DNA from: Paracoccus yibinensis
GTDB taxonomy: Bacteria; Pseudomonadota; Alphaproteobacteria; Rhodobacterales; Rhodobacteraceae
DNA length: 64,000 nucleotides
NCBI RefSeq assembly: GCF_030846195.1
Contig: NZ_JAVCWH010000012.1
Location: 1 to 64,000, forward strand
Direction of reading: 5' to 3'
Part shown: piece after piece, positions 9,201 to 17,081 of the stretch
How positions within the stretch are numbered: position 1 is the stretch's first letter
Layout: each line of letters starts with the position of its first letter
The notes under the pieces: model-generated
What the model was told of the DNA's origin: nothing
What the model saw: only the letters and a program-made list of their open reading frames with translations
Databases searched by the model: none
Position numbers and translations under genes: made by a program

Positions 9201-9473
9201 ATGACCAATACGCCTGTCAGCTATTTGAGCGGCTCGAGATTTTCTAGCCAGAGCGGCAAGACTTCGGGCCAAGACATCATCAACGTGCACCTTTACTGGT
9301 GGGTAAGCACCTGCCTTGCTCGCGGTGAGCAGCACCTGGACACCATGGTCGTGACCGCTCCGTACCACCTGAAACTGGCGTATGGCTGCTATGACGCGAT
9401 GGCGCATGAGATCGAGATCACGGTTCAACAAATCTGGACGGACATCGCGAGGAAGCGGCTTTTGACGGGTTGA
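9201..9473 (+). CDS. Small hypothetical protein
   Basis: The product is 90 residues starting MTNTPVSYLSGSRFSSQSGK, with a GCGAGAA sequence just before the ATG as a weak ribosome-binding site. The C-terminal half is helical (YDAMAHEIEITVQQIWTDIARKRL). No family is recognised. An open frame on the other strand (9099-9527) has arginine-rich, biased composition and is taken as the shadow. No neighbour informs the role. Confidence 0.4.
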   Translation: MTNTPVSYLSGSRFSSQSGKTSGQDIINVHLYWWVSTCLARGEQHLDTMVVTAPYHLKLAYGCYDAMAHEIEITVQQIWTDIARKRLLTG

Positions 9474-9696
9474 TTGTTTGCGCGGTTGCGTTCGTCGGCT
9501 TGCGACCATTGGCTCTGGAATGGCCATGAAAGCAGCTGCTTGGGGTACTCAGAGATGAACAAGGGAGCTTGGATGGGCACGCTGGCACGCAGCAAAACGC
9601 CCTACCATAGGCAGGGCGTGCTGGACTTGGGGCGGCGACGCGCGATTTAACCCACGCTGCCGTGGCAAGGTTTGGAAGTGCAGAAGGTGAACCCGA

Positions 9697-10344
9697 TCAG
9701 GCCGCTTTCTTCTTGCGCCGACGAAGGCCAGCCAGCCCCCCCATGCCAGCCAGCAGCAGAGCAGCCGAAGCGGGCAACGGAACCGGAGCAGGCTGTTGCT
9801 CCGCGATTAGGTCGGCCTTGATGCTGCCGCTCGGGTTGCTCGTCGACTGGGCACGAAACGCAAGCTGGCTGAGATCGCCGAGCTTGGCTGTCGTGGTGAT
9901 ATCGAACACCACGGAAGCGACATAGTTGTTGGCATTGCCACCGTTGCTGCCGATACGGACGATGTAGTCAAACAGCGAGGCGCTTCCGCTGCCATTGAAG
10001 TTGCAGCCGCGCCCACAATTGCTCACTTGGGTGCTGCCGTTTCCGAACAGCTGGAGTGCCGGTGTAATGGCCGTTCCATCCAGACGGGTGGCACTGACCA
10101 GCTTCAGGCTCGCCTGGGTCAGCAGGCCATCGAAATTGAAGCCAAGGCCCAAGTAGTCCGCAGCGCCGAGCAAAGTCGACAGGCTGAAGCGCAGCGTGTT
10201 GGGCGCTGCCGCATCGTCGATTGTCAGTTGAGCCTTCGGTGTGGGATCCGTGTTGGCGTAGGTTACCGTTGCGGCTTGGGAAGCTGCTGCAAAGCTGAAG
10301 GAAACAGCGGCTGCAGCCGCCATAATGCGGAGCGTCTTGCGCAT
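9697..10344 (-). CDS. VPLPA-CTERM sorting-domain surface protein
   Basis: The product is 215 residues: a signal peptide (MRKTLRIMAAAAAVSFSFAAASQA), a beta-rich Gly/Ser/Asn-rich central domain with a Cys pair (NCGRGC), and a C-terminal sorting signal with VPLPASAALLLAGMGGLAGL followed by RRRKKK. Such proteins are exported, anchored by the terminal helix and processed by an exosortase-type transpeptidase, often linked to exopolysaccharide. It is the only intact one of three CTERM genes in the window (others at 3446 and 38335). No exosortase is encoded here. Confidence 0.9.
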   Translation of the reverse strand: MRKTLRIMAAAAAVSFSFAAASQAATVTYANTDPTPKAQLTIDDAAAPNTLRFSLSTLLGAADYLGLGFNFDGLLTQASLKLVSATRLDGTAITPALQLFGNGSTQVSNCGRGCNFNGSGSASLFDYIVRIGSNGGNANNYVASVVFDITTTAKLGDLSQLAFRAQSTSNPSGSIKADLIAEQQPAPVPLPASAALLLAGMGGLAGLRRRKKKAA

Positions 10345-10609
10345 AAAACACCTATAAAGAGGGTAGAACTCCTACCCTTACCGGTTACTGCATCGCGATC
10401 TCTCGAATGCGACACACCCTTATAGGTGCATATGTCTGCTTTTAATGAGTTGTCTTTATCGACAGCCCGAGGGACCCAGCTTCACATTGATTGTCTCTTC
10501 CTAAGCGGCGCTGATCGCCTCGCGTCGCTGTGCCGGTGCCGGCGCAAGAAACGGGAAAGCAGCCGAATTATTAGTAACCCTGAAACGCCCATTTCGCCGT
10601 TCAATACGA

Positions 10610-10640
10610 AAAGGCCCGCGCATTGCGGGCCTTTTTTTTT
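10610..10640. terminator. Bidirectional intrinsic terminator
   Basis: The stem AGGCCCGC / GCGGGCCT with a short loop is followed by a run of T on the plus strand and, reading the other way, by TTTTC. It lies 18 bases beyond the stop of csbD on the minus strand and would stop its transcript. Confidence 0.8.
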
Positions 10641-10657
10641 ACTTTGACACGTGGAGA

Positions 10658-10840
10658 TCAGATCTCGTTGCCTAGCTTGCCCTTGATGGTGCCGGACACA
10701 TCCTGGGCCGTGCCCTTGGCCTTCTGAGCCTCACCTTCGGCTTCCAGGCGAGGATCGTTGGTGGCCTCGCCGACGCCATCCTTGATGCTGCCTGCAATCT
10801 TGTTGCCTGCAGCCTTGGCCTTGTCGGTCAGTTCGCCCAT
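10658..10840 (-). CDS. csbD: CsbD-family stress protein
   Basis: The product is 60 residues, the usual CsbD size, with the family pattern of KAKAAGNKIAGSIKDGVGEAT and a repeat-like second half (EGEAQKAKGTAQDVSG). CsbD-like proteins accumulate in general stress; their molecular role is unknown. A strong ribosome-binding site (AAAGGAGG) precedes the ATG. A GGAAC-N17-CGTT promoter ends 35 bases upstream of the start, and a terminator follows, so this is a self-contained stress-induced unit. Confidence 0.9.
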   Translation of the reverse strand: MGELTDKAKAAGNKIAGSIKDGVGEATNDPRLEAEGEAQKAKGTAQDVSGTIKGKLGNEI

Positions 10841-10874
10841 GAGAGAACCTCCTTTTCATTGCATTCCCTGTAAA

Positions 10875-10900
10875 AACGTCGCCGAGACCCGTATCGTTCC
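10875..10900 (-). promoter_or_regulatory. GGAAC-N17-CGTT stress-type promoter of csbD
   Basis: Read on the minus strand, GGAAC (10896-10900) and CGTT (10875-10878) are separated by 17 bases. This is the pattern of alphaproteobacterial EcfG-dependent general-stress promoters. Many Rhodobacterales lack EcfG, so the sigma factor involved in this host is inference. Confidence 0.65.
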
Positions 10901-11142
10901 TGCGGAAGGAGGATCCGACCGCGAGAAGGCGTTCCGCCATAGCGTGGCTTGGCTTCCACTGGAGCTTTGCTCCTTGCAGACAGGCAAGCCCAAGAGCATC
11001 AGACTTGCTTCTGCCATTCTGGCAATTGGTGAAGAAATCAGCGTTCTGGGGCGATAGCGGAGAGCGAGCAATATTTGCCTGCGGCAGCCAACGTGCAACG
11101 CTTATGGCTTATGAATGAAATTCTAGCTTCGCTTTGGGCGGC

Positions 11143-11179
11143 TTGACGCGCAAGCATGTTTTCGTATATACGAAAACAT
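11143..11179 (+). promoter_or_regulatory. brnTA promoter overlapping a perfect 24-bp palindrome
   Basis: TTGACG (11143-11148) and TATATA (11165-11170) are 16 bases apart. The -10 box sits in the centre of a perfect 24-bp palindrome at 11156-11179 with core CGTATATACG. BrnA-type antitoxins repress their own operon, so the palindrome is the likely operator. The same 10-bp core occurs in the phd/doc promoter near 61312. Confidence 0.75.
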
Positions 11180-11428
11180 ATGCTGATGATCGTCTGGGAT
11201 GAACCGAAGCGGCAAACGAACCTCGCCAAGCATGGTCTGGATTTTGCCGATCTGGACGAAGGGTTCTTTCTTGCCTCGATTGTCGTCCCCGCAAGGGACG
11301 GTCGGCATATGGCTATAGGCCGATTGGCGGATGGCACGATCGTCGTGGTGTTCGCCACCTTAGGAACCGAAGGGGTTTCGGTGATCTCCATGCGGCCAGC
11401 CAGTGTGAAGGAAAGGAGCCTGCTATGA
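11180..11428 (+). CDS. brnT: BrnT-family ribonuclease toxin
   Basis: The product is about 82 residues from ATG 11180 (ATG 11186 is also possible; the frame's earlier ATG at 11156 lies inside the operator palindrome). Typical BrnT features are VWDEPKRQTNLAKHGLDFADL at the start and RHMAIGRLADG, VVVFATLG and ISMRPAS later. BrnT is a RelE-fold mRNA-cleaving toxin neutralised by BrnA. The stop overlaps the brnA start by 4 bases (ATGA). Confidence 0.92.
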   Translation: MLMIVWDEPKRQTNLAKHGLDFADLDEGFFLASIVVPARDGRHMAIGRLADGTIVVVFATLGTEGVSVISMRPASVKERSLL

Positions 11429-11715
11429 CGAGAAAGCACCTGACCGAAGATCAGATCCAGCGCATGATCGCCAGCGACCCAGATGCGCCGGAAGCCACGG
11501 ATGAACAAATCGCTCAGGCAAAGCCGTTCACCGAGACGTTTCCGGCCTTGGCCGAGATCATGCGCAAGAACGTCGGGGGGCGTCCAAAAGCGGACAACCC
11601 GAAGGTCGCCGTGTCCCTGCGCCTGGACCAGGATGTCGTGGCCCGGTTCAAGGCCAGCGGCCCTGGCTGGCAGACCAGGATGAACCGTGCCTTGCGCGAT
11701 GCCGCCGGGCTGTGA
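11425..11715 (+). CDS. brnA: BrnA-family antitoxin
   Basis: The product is 96 residues: an acidic N-terminal half that would wrap the toxin, the linker MRKNVGGRPKADNPKVAVSLRLDQDVVARFK, and a C-terminal ribbon-helix-helix ending WQTRMNRALRDAAGL. BrnA binds BrnT and the operon operator. The 3' half of this gene and the DNA after it recur in damaged form near 28938 and 37218, so this copy is the apparent parent of two duplicated segments. Confidence 0.92.
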   Translation: MTRKHLTEDQIQRMIASDPDAPEATDEQIAQAKPFTETFPALAEIMRKNVGGRPKADNPKVAVSLRLDQDVVARFKASGPGWQTRMNRALRDAAGL

Positions 11716-11860
11716 TCGAGGGAGGAGCTTTCCAGCCGAGCGACGAGAACTCGTAAACACAACACAAAGGCCGCTCGGCTGATGGGTTGGTTATGCCGGA
11801 AGCTGACGGGTCCGACAACTTGTCCAAATGGACAACCGGAAGTTGTTTTATCTGCGACGC
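11570..11860. repeat. Segment I: brnA tail plus downstream hairpin box
   Basis: This stretch matches 28930-29210 and about 37260-37545. After the brnA stop all three copies carry an inverted repeat around CAGCCGAGC ... GCTCGGCTG enclosing about 30 bases of similar sequence, then TGATGGG.T.GTTATGCCGGA and a conserved box with CAACTT. The inverted repeat could act as the brnTA terminator. Confidence 0.75.
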
Positions 11861-11867
11861 CTGACTT

Positions 11868-12044
11868 TCATTGCGAACCTGTCAGGCGTTTTTGAAACTG
11901 ATCCTCGCTGAGACGTTCAATCCCGAACTGTTCCAGTGCTTCCATGACAATCTCGGAGGGGGTTTTACCTGCCTCCCCTGCCGCAATGTCCAAACCACGG
12001 CGAACATCATCGGGCAGGTTGATGGGAAGTGACGAGTTTTGCAT
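11868..12044 (-). CDS. Small ribbon-helix-helix protein, antitoxin-like
   Basis: The product is 58 residues: SLPINLPDDVRRGLDIAAGE followed by KTPSEIVMEALEQFG, a ribbon-helix-helix layout as in CopG/ParD-type antitoxins. A GGAGA ribosome-binding site lies 9 bases before the ATG. No toxin gene is adjacent on its strand. It is convergent with brnTA and lies in the repeat-rich stretch. It could be an orphan antitoxin or a small repressor. Confidence 0.65.
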   Translation of the reverse strand: MQNSSLPINLPDDVRRGLDIAAGEAGKTPSEIVMEALEQFGIERLSEDQFQKRLTGSQ

Positions 12045-12667
12045 GTGCAGGCTTCTCCAATGTTAGAAGACCAAACAGACCTTGGCGCACCCAAGTTCCG
12101 TCCCATGAAATGCGTAAAAGCGGTCGGTTTGTAGCGGGCGCCAAGGCCGAGTGCAGACGGCGGATCAACGCTCTTTTCCGGGCTGGTCAGTCTGGCGGCG
12201 GATCAGGATGATCTCGTGGGCCACGAGTTCGGAGGGTCCTTGACACTCATGCTTCATGCCCCGTCCTGTCAGCGTGCTATGTCCAAGCAACACCGAAGCT
12301 GCCTCCTCGAATGCCATGTCAAACACATCGTCAGCAATGAAGAAGGCAGAAAGAGGCACTGCACCGCCTGCGCCGGATCTGGAGCAGGAAGAAACCGGCC
12401 GGCAGACAAAGAAACCCCTCGGTGGGGGCCTGACACGCAGCAGCACCGAGGGGTTTACAGGGGCGGGGCTTAGGGCTTCACGCACCCATGAAGCAAGCCC
12501 GAGACCACGCTGACACAGCGACCTAAGCACAGTTCTCAGGAGCCGGGGAGAGACTTTCTCGGAACATGTTTAACCTCAGGTAAAAAACGTTCCAAAGGGC
12601 AGCGGCACGCGAACCTGCGGGTAAAGTCTCCTTTAAGTTGTAAGTGACTGAAATATCTAAATCATCA

Positions 12668-12692
12668 GGAACTTTTAGGGCGGAAAGGCGTT
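12668..12692 (+). promoter_or_regulatory. GGAAC-N16-CGTT promoter of candidate small RNA 1
   Basis: GGAAC at 12668-12672 and CGTT at 12689-12692, 16 bases apart, lie just before the most conserved part of the repeat unit and about 80 bases before an intrinsic terminator. Confidence 0.55.
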
Positions 12693-12698
12693 GTTTAG

Positions 12699-12781
12699 CA
12701 TTACTGGACTTTGTTACGCGAATTGCGGCATCGAAACGCTCAGTTTCAAGAAACCCCGCCTCTTCCCTGGCGGGGTTTTTT
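12699..12781 (+). ncRNA. Candidate stress-induced small RNA 1
   Basis: The expected transcript starts about 7 bases after the CGTT box and ends at the terminator at 12751-12781 (stem ACCCCGCC / GGCGGGGT, then T6). About 75 bases before the hairpin are identical to the copy ending at 31376 except for one base, while DNA further upstream has drifted more. The hairpin loop differs but the stem is kept. No convincing coding frame is present. This pattern fits a small RNA; expression is unproven. Confidence 0.5.
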
Positions 12782-13073
12782 GCTGCGCCGAGCCGAGCCT
12801 TGTTCAACCTCTGGCAGACAGCGAACCCCCTCGGTGAGAACCGGACATGTAGCACCGAGGGGGTTACAGGGGCAGGGCTAGGGCTCACTAGATGTCAGTA
12901 AAAGGAAGCCGCCGTGACTGTCTGCACAGCGACCTAAGCACGGTTTCCAAGAGCCGGGGAGGGGGTTTCTCGGAACATGCTAAGGTAAAGATCGCTCCGA
13001 AATACAGCGACACATCAGTGTGTGCCAAAAACCGCTTTTAAATGACAGGTATATGACAAGCTTAACAATTTCA

Positions 13074-13098
13074 GGAACGTTTCAGAATGACAGACGTT
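13074..13098 (+). promoter_or_regulatory. GGAAC-N16-CGTT promoter of candidate small RNA 2
   Basis: GGAAC at 13074-13078 and CGTT at 13095-13098 are 16 bases apart. The position relative to the next terminator (about 85 bases) is the same as in unit 1, although the transcribed part differs in sequence. Confidence 0.55.
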
Positions 13099-13104
13099 CT
13101 TCAA

Positions 13105-13187
13105 CGTTCTTTGGTGTTTTGGTGCCGAGTGTGCCGTTTCGAGTGCTGTGTTTCAACAGGCCCTGCCTTCCCCGGCGGGGCTTTTTG
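13105..13187 (+). ncRNA. Candidate stress-induced small RNA 2
   Basis: The expected RNA runs from just after the CGTT box to the terminator around 13160-13187 (GCCCTGCC / GGCGGGGC, then T5), followed like the others by GCTGCGCC. It is rich in G and T with repeats of GTGCCG/GTGC. It shares layout, but not body sequence, with small RNA 1. Confidence 0.45.
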
Positions 13188-13632
13188 CTGCGCCGCAGCC
13201 AGCCCCTTGTTCAACCCCTAGCTGCGCTACCCGTGAGAAGCGGTGCCAGCACCCTATACGGCAGGACGCAAAACCATGGGTTGGTGGAAAAGGAAGGAAG
13301 GCGGAAGGACACCACACTGACCGAGACAGGCCGCAGCGCCTCACAGAGAGTCGCCAGCGGCCCTTACGCCATCATGCTCCCTTCCCCAATGTTGGAGCGT
13401 CTTTCGGCTGTCAGCCCCCTGCACAGCGGCCCACAGGATAAGGAGGGCAGCAGAGCGACCGCGGGCAGATGCCGAAAAGTCCGTGCGTGTGACCCACTGC
13501 CATTCCGATCCTCCTCCGCCTTGCAGTGGAGTGAATCAGAGATTTTTCTGACGGTCGGGAATAATCTTAACCCTTTCCTCGTATCCCTTTTGACCGGCGG
13601 CAACAGCCGGAAAGAACGGAACGAGGGACACC

Positions 13633-14136
13633 ATGAAACAGGCGTTTTGCGCATTCCTCCTGCTGGCCGCATCTCTGGGATTGCCCGCGGTGGCGAATGT
13701 CGATCCGTCAGGGCCGGAGCAGCGGTTGCAGGTTACCCAGCTGCTTTTGGACAAGTCTTCGCGGACGCTTTACCTGCTGAGCGGCAGAAAGGCTGTTCGA
13801 TCCTACAGCGTCGATCTGGGACCGAACCCTGCGGGCCACAAGCAGCACCAAGGCGACGGCCGCACGCCCGAGGGGCTTTATTACATCACCCATCGCAATC
13901 CCGGATCAAGTTTCTTCCTGTCGCTGGGAATTTCCTATCCCAACGCGCAGGACCGGGCGCGCGCCCTCGCGCTTGGCCGCGATCCGGGCGGCGACATCTT
14001 CATCCACGGCCGCGGACCCCGCGTGCAGAACCCGCCGCGCGACTGGACGCGGGGCTGCGCCGCCGTCACCGATCGCGAGATGGCCGAGATCTTCGCTTTA
14101 GTGCAGCCTGGCACACCAATCTTCATCAAGCCATAA
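13633..14136 (+). CDS. Periplasmic L,D-transpeptidase (YkuD fold)
   Basis: The product is 167 residues: a signal peptide (MKQAFCAFLLLAASLGLPAVA), then the L,D-transpeptidase domain with HGRG (His125) and the catalytic motif TRGCAAV (Cys142). Such enzymes form 3-3 cross-links in peptidoglycan or attach proteins to it, using the meso-diaminopimelate of one stem. A GAGGG ribosome-binding site precedes the ATG. A weak GGAAT-N17-CGTA promoter-like sequence lies near 13558. It is a single-gene unit. Confidence 0.9.
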   Translation: MKQAFCAFLLLAASLGLPAVANVDPSGPEQRLQVTQLLLDKSSRTLYLLSGRKAVRSYSVDLGPNPAGHKQHQGDGRTPEGLYYITHRNPGSSFFLSLGISYPNAQDRARALALGRDPGGDIFIHGRGPRVQNPPRDWTRGCAAVTDREMAEIFALVQPGTPIFIKP

Positions 14137-14257
14137 GGATAGCTCACCTTATCGGCTGGGATATAGATAAGTGGCTCTTGGAGCCGACAGCATTTCGCAT
14201 ATCCCGCGGCCAGGTGGTTTAGGACCTGCTTGCCTGCTGACCAAGTGTGTTAATCCC

Positions 14258-14509
14258 TCACCCAAACATGGCCAGTTGCTGCGGCTCGACCCAGTAACCT
14301 CTTTGCCGCTTGCGGGATTCCAGAGCTAGCAAGGCGGCTAGGGCCTGCTCATGGGTGGCAAAACAGTCCAATCGGATCCGGCCACCCCGCCCGATCCGGC
14401 CCCATTCCCGGTAGAGTGTCCATTCCCCAAACAGATTGGGCAGCACGGCCAACCGGTAGAAGCGGGCCACATTCTTCGCGGGAACATGCTTTTCAAGGTA
14501 GGTCTGCAT
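14258..14509 (-). CDS. WGR-domain protein
   Basis: The product is 83 residues and consists almost only of a WGR domain (FYRLAVLPNLFGEWTLYREWGRIGRGGRIRLDCF). WGR domains are thought to bind nucleic acids and occur in PARPs and in small plasmid proteins. The start at 14509 gives the usual length; the longer upstream frame is derived from the IS481 remnant that abuts it. Function in the cell is unknown. Confidence 0.85.
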   Translation of the reverse strand: MQTYLEKHVPAKNVARFYRLAVLPNLFGEWTLYREWGRIGRGGRIRLDCFATHEQALAALLALESRKRQRGYWVEPQQLAMFG

Positions 14510-14527
14510 GAGCTTCAGAGATTGTTC

Positions 14528-15529
14528 AGTCCCAACATCTGGTGGATCAGATTTAAGATGAAATGATCCGGCTCTGCTATCCAGATTTTGCAGATGTATT
14601 CGTATAGGGTGAGGCCGCCGAAAGTCTTCAGCCTGCGTGCGAAGTTGTAGGCTGCCATGAAGTCCGCAAGATGCATTCGCAGTTGATCGTGGCTGTCCTA
14701 ATGGAAGCGCCTGACGGTCGCGTCCTTGATTGTGCGGTTCATCCGCTCGACCTAGCCGTTTGTCGGGACAACAGTCCACTGGATTGTTGTCTGATCCTCC
14801 AAACTCCATAGATGGTTGGGTTTGGTCAGCCTGTGCTCGATCCCGTTGGCCTCGCAGATCATGTCAGCGCATCGGCCGGGAGTAGATGGTATTCCTGTTC
14901 CGAGGCTGCTCTGCGAACTGAATGCCGTTATCGGTGAGAATGGTATGAACCTGGTAGGGCACGGCTTCGAGCATATGCTGCAAGAATTCCCAGGCCGTCT
15001 TCCTGTCGGCTTTGTCGACAAGTTGGGTCACGGCGAACTTACTCGTGCGATCGATGCCGACGAATAAATACAGCTTGCCTTCAGCGGTCTGAACCTCGGC
15101 AATGTCGATGTGGAAGAACCCTATGGGGTAGCGTTTGAACTTCGACTGCTCCGGCTTATCGCCCTCCACATCAGGCAAGCGCGAGATGCCACGTCGTTGC
15201 AGGCACTGATGCAGTGCCGATCGCGTCAGGTGAGGGATGGATGGCTGCAGGGCATAAAGGCAGTCATCCAATGGCAAAAGCGTATGGCGCCGGAATGCCA
15301 CGGCCATCGCCTCTTCGGCTTCAGTGAGGACGGTGGACCGCGGCTCCGACGGCCCGGTCTTCATATCCTCGACCCTTGCGCGCTTACGCCACTTCGCAAC
15401 GGACTTGGGGCTGTGTCCCATGTGGTGGTGTAGGAGGCCGCGCGCGGAGCCTTTGGCGTAGCGCGAGCCGCGCGTCCGTAGGTAACGCTGGCGGTCATCG
15501 CCGATCTTCGGAGTAGGTTTGGGTTGCAA
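14528..15529 (-). pseudogene. IS481-family transposase remnant
   Basis: From 15529 the frame gives SVAKWRKR, GPSEPRSTVL, RRHTLLPLDDCLYALQPSIPHLTRS, FHIDIAEVQTAEGKLYLF and TDNGIQF, all typical of IS481 integrases. A frameshift near 14885 moves to NGIEHRLTKPNH, and further in-frame stops occur before VERMNRTIKDATVRRFH and near 14697 before LADFMAAYNFARRLKTFGGLT. The N-terminus is also replaced by foreign sequence. The element is inactive. Confidence 0.85.
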
Positions 15530-15556
15530 GACCTGAAACCTGGAATGGAGACGACG

Positions 15557-15793
15557 ATGACCAATGACAGAATGGCGCTAATCGAGCTGGTTGAGAAGCA
15601 GGCTGATGGCGATCTCGTGCGCGAGATGCTGGCCTTTGCGGCCGAGCGGATCATGGAAGCCGAAGTTGAGGCGCGGACCGGGGCTGCCAAGGGGGCGCGA
15701 ACGGCCCTGCGGGAGGTTCAGCGCAACGGAAAACCGCGACCGCGATTGGGACACCCGGGCCGGGCGGATCACGCTGGAGATCCCGAAGCTCCG
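15557..15793 (+). pseudogene. IS256-family transposase 5' fragment
   Basis: MTNDRMALIELVEKQADGDLVREMLAFAAERIMEAEVE is the N-terminus of an IS256 transposase. The frame shifts near 15730, after which YRDRDWDTRAG-type residues (RDRDWDTRAGRITLEIPKLR) continue in another frame until the IS3 element cuts it off. It is unrelated to the intact IS256 element at 29551 in detail. Confidence 0.8.
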
Positions 15794-15834
15794 TGAACCG
15801 CCCCGGGTTTACCGGAGAGTTTGTGGTTCAATGA

Positions 15835-16740
15835 TTAGGCTGCTTTTTCGTCAGCGTTCAAGCTTGCGTAGAAGGCCTCCTCTGCTTCGTTCGGCGTGAC
15901 GTAACCGATGGCACTGTGCAGGCGCGTCTTGTTATACCAGTCGACCCATTTCAGGGTTTCCCATTCGACCTGACCCACGGACTTCCACGGTCCGAGGAAC
16001 TTTATGACCTCGGTCTTGAACAGGCCGATGATGCTTTCGGCGAGAGCGTTGTCATAGGAGTCCCCGACGCTGCCGACCGAGGTGTCGATGCCTGCCTCAG
16101 TCAGCCTCTCGGTGTATCGGATCGACAGATACTGGCTGCCGCGGTCCGAATGATGGATCAGCTTGTCAACTTCGGATGGTGCCCTCTGGCAGATGGCCTG
16201 ATTCAGGGCATCGAGAACAAAACCGGTCGTCATCGAGGTTGAGACGCGCCAGCCAACGATCTTCCGGGCGAAGACGTCGATGACAAAGGCGACATACACC
16301 ATCCCTTGCCAGCTTGAGACATAGGTGAAGTCGCTGACCCAGAGCTGGTTCGGCATGTCTGCCTTGAAGGCCCGGTTCACCTTGTCGTCCGGGCATGGCT
16401 GGGCGGTAGCGGGATTGGTCGTGACCACCTTCTTGCCGCGCACAACGCCTTGCAATCCCATCGTCTTCATCAGCCGCTCGACGGTGCAGCGGGCAATCTC
16501 GCGTCCTTCGCGGCGCAACTGGTGCCAGACCTTGCGCGCGCCATAACGTCCCCGGCTGTCATCGAAGGCCTCCTTGATGGCAGCCAGGTCGAGGCGATCC
16601 TGTTTGGCCCGATCCGATGCCAGGGCGGGGTCTCGCTCCCCAGCCTTGAAGCTGTAGAATGTCGATGGTGCGATCCCCAGAACCCGGCAGATCGGCCCGA
16701 CACCATGGACACAACGGTGATCATCGATAAACGCGATCAT
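15835..16740 (-). CDS. IS3-family transposase OrfB (integrase domain)
   Basis: The product is 301 residues with HTH_21 (about 30-90) and an rve integrase core: first Asp in WVSDFTYV, second in HHSDRGSQY, Glu in NALAESIIGLFKTE. Start overlaps the end of orfA by 4 bases, as usual where OrfAB is made by programmed frameshifting. It appears intact. Confidence 0.92.
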   Translation of the reverse strand: MIAFIDDHRCVHGVGPICRVLGIAPSTFYSFKAGERDPALASDRAKQDRLDLAAIKEAFDDSRGRYGARKVWHQLRREGREIARCTVERLMKTMGLQGVVRGKKVVTTNPATAQPCPDDKVNRAFKADMPNQLWVSDFTYVSSWQGMVYVAFVIDVFARKIVGWRVSTSMTTGFVLDALNQAICQRAPSEVDKLIHHSDRGSQYLSIRYTERLTEAGIDTSVGSVGDSYDNALAESIIGLFKTEVIKFLGPWKSVGQVEWETLKWVDWYNKTRLHSAIGYVTPNEAEEAFYASLNADEKAA

Positions 16741-17078
16741 CTGCGGAACGGGCGGTCGAGCTCCGCCGCTGCGAAATATGCGCTCGCCTTCTTCAGGATC
16801 TCATTGGCCTGGCGCAATTCACGGACCTCGCGCTCCAGTTCCTTGATCCGGTCCTTCTCCGCGCTCGTCAGGCCGCCGCGCTGACCGGCATCACGTTCGA
16901 CCTGCTGGCACCACACGCGCAGGCTATCGGGCGAACAGCCAAGCTTCGGCGCAATCGCCCTGTAGGCAGCCGTGTCGCTGGCATAGTCGCCACGGTTCTC
17001 TCGGAAAAGCCGAACACCGCGTTCGCGAAGCTCGGCCGGATAGGCGGGGGTGAATCTCGGCTTTGACATAGGGCTCAT
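16737..17078 (-). CDS. IS3-family transposase OrfA
   Basis: The product is 113 residues: an N-terminal helix-turn-helix (YPAELRERGVRLFRE...APKLGCSPDSLRVWCQQ) and a leucine-zipper-like coiled coil (EKDRIKELEREVRELRQANEIL). It binds the IS ends and supplies the N-terminal part of the OrfAB transposase. Confidence 0.92.
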   Translation of the reverse strand: MSPMSKPRFTPAYPAELRERGVRLFRENRGDYASDTAAYRAIAPKLGCSPDSLRVWCQQVERDAGQRGGLTSAEKDRIKELEREVRELRQANEILKKASAYFAAAELDRPFRR

Positions 17079-17081
17079 CCT

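Larger units (their letters stand above)
12335..13215. repeat. Segment I: two hairpin / RNA / terminator units
   Basis: Two related units lie in tandem. Each has a GC hairpin with 13-bp perfect arms (12412-12424 with 12444-12456; 12824-12836 with 12853-12865), then a GACCTAAGCAC box, a CTCGGAACATG box, a GGAAC-N16-CGTT promoter pattern and a terminator followed by TGCTGCGCC. Related units occur at 29280-31590 and 37640-38130. A plus-strand frame starting MKKAE is open through the first hairpin here and in segment II but is lost in segment III. Confidence 0.75.

Noticed and set aside
9099..9527. 142-codon minus-strand ORF opposite the gene at 9201
   Set aside because: Arg/Pro/Ser-rich composition typical of a shadow frame; the plus-strand frame has more protein-like composition.
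12165..12317. 50-residue minus-strand ORF (MAFEEAASVLLGHSTL...)
   Set aside because: Composition is plausible but there is no ribosome-binding site, and the longer frame runs through the hairpin repeat; not supported enough to call.
12560..12590. Further GGAAC...CGTT pairs at 12565 and 29515
   Set aside because: The spacing is 22 bases, outside the 16-17 base range of the other sites.
12335..13215. Integron attC-like cassette array
   Set aside because: Hairpins recur, but no RYYYAAC/GTTRRRY core sites and no intI are visible.
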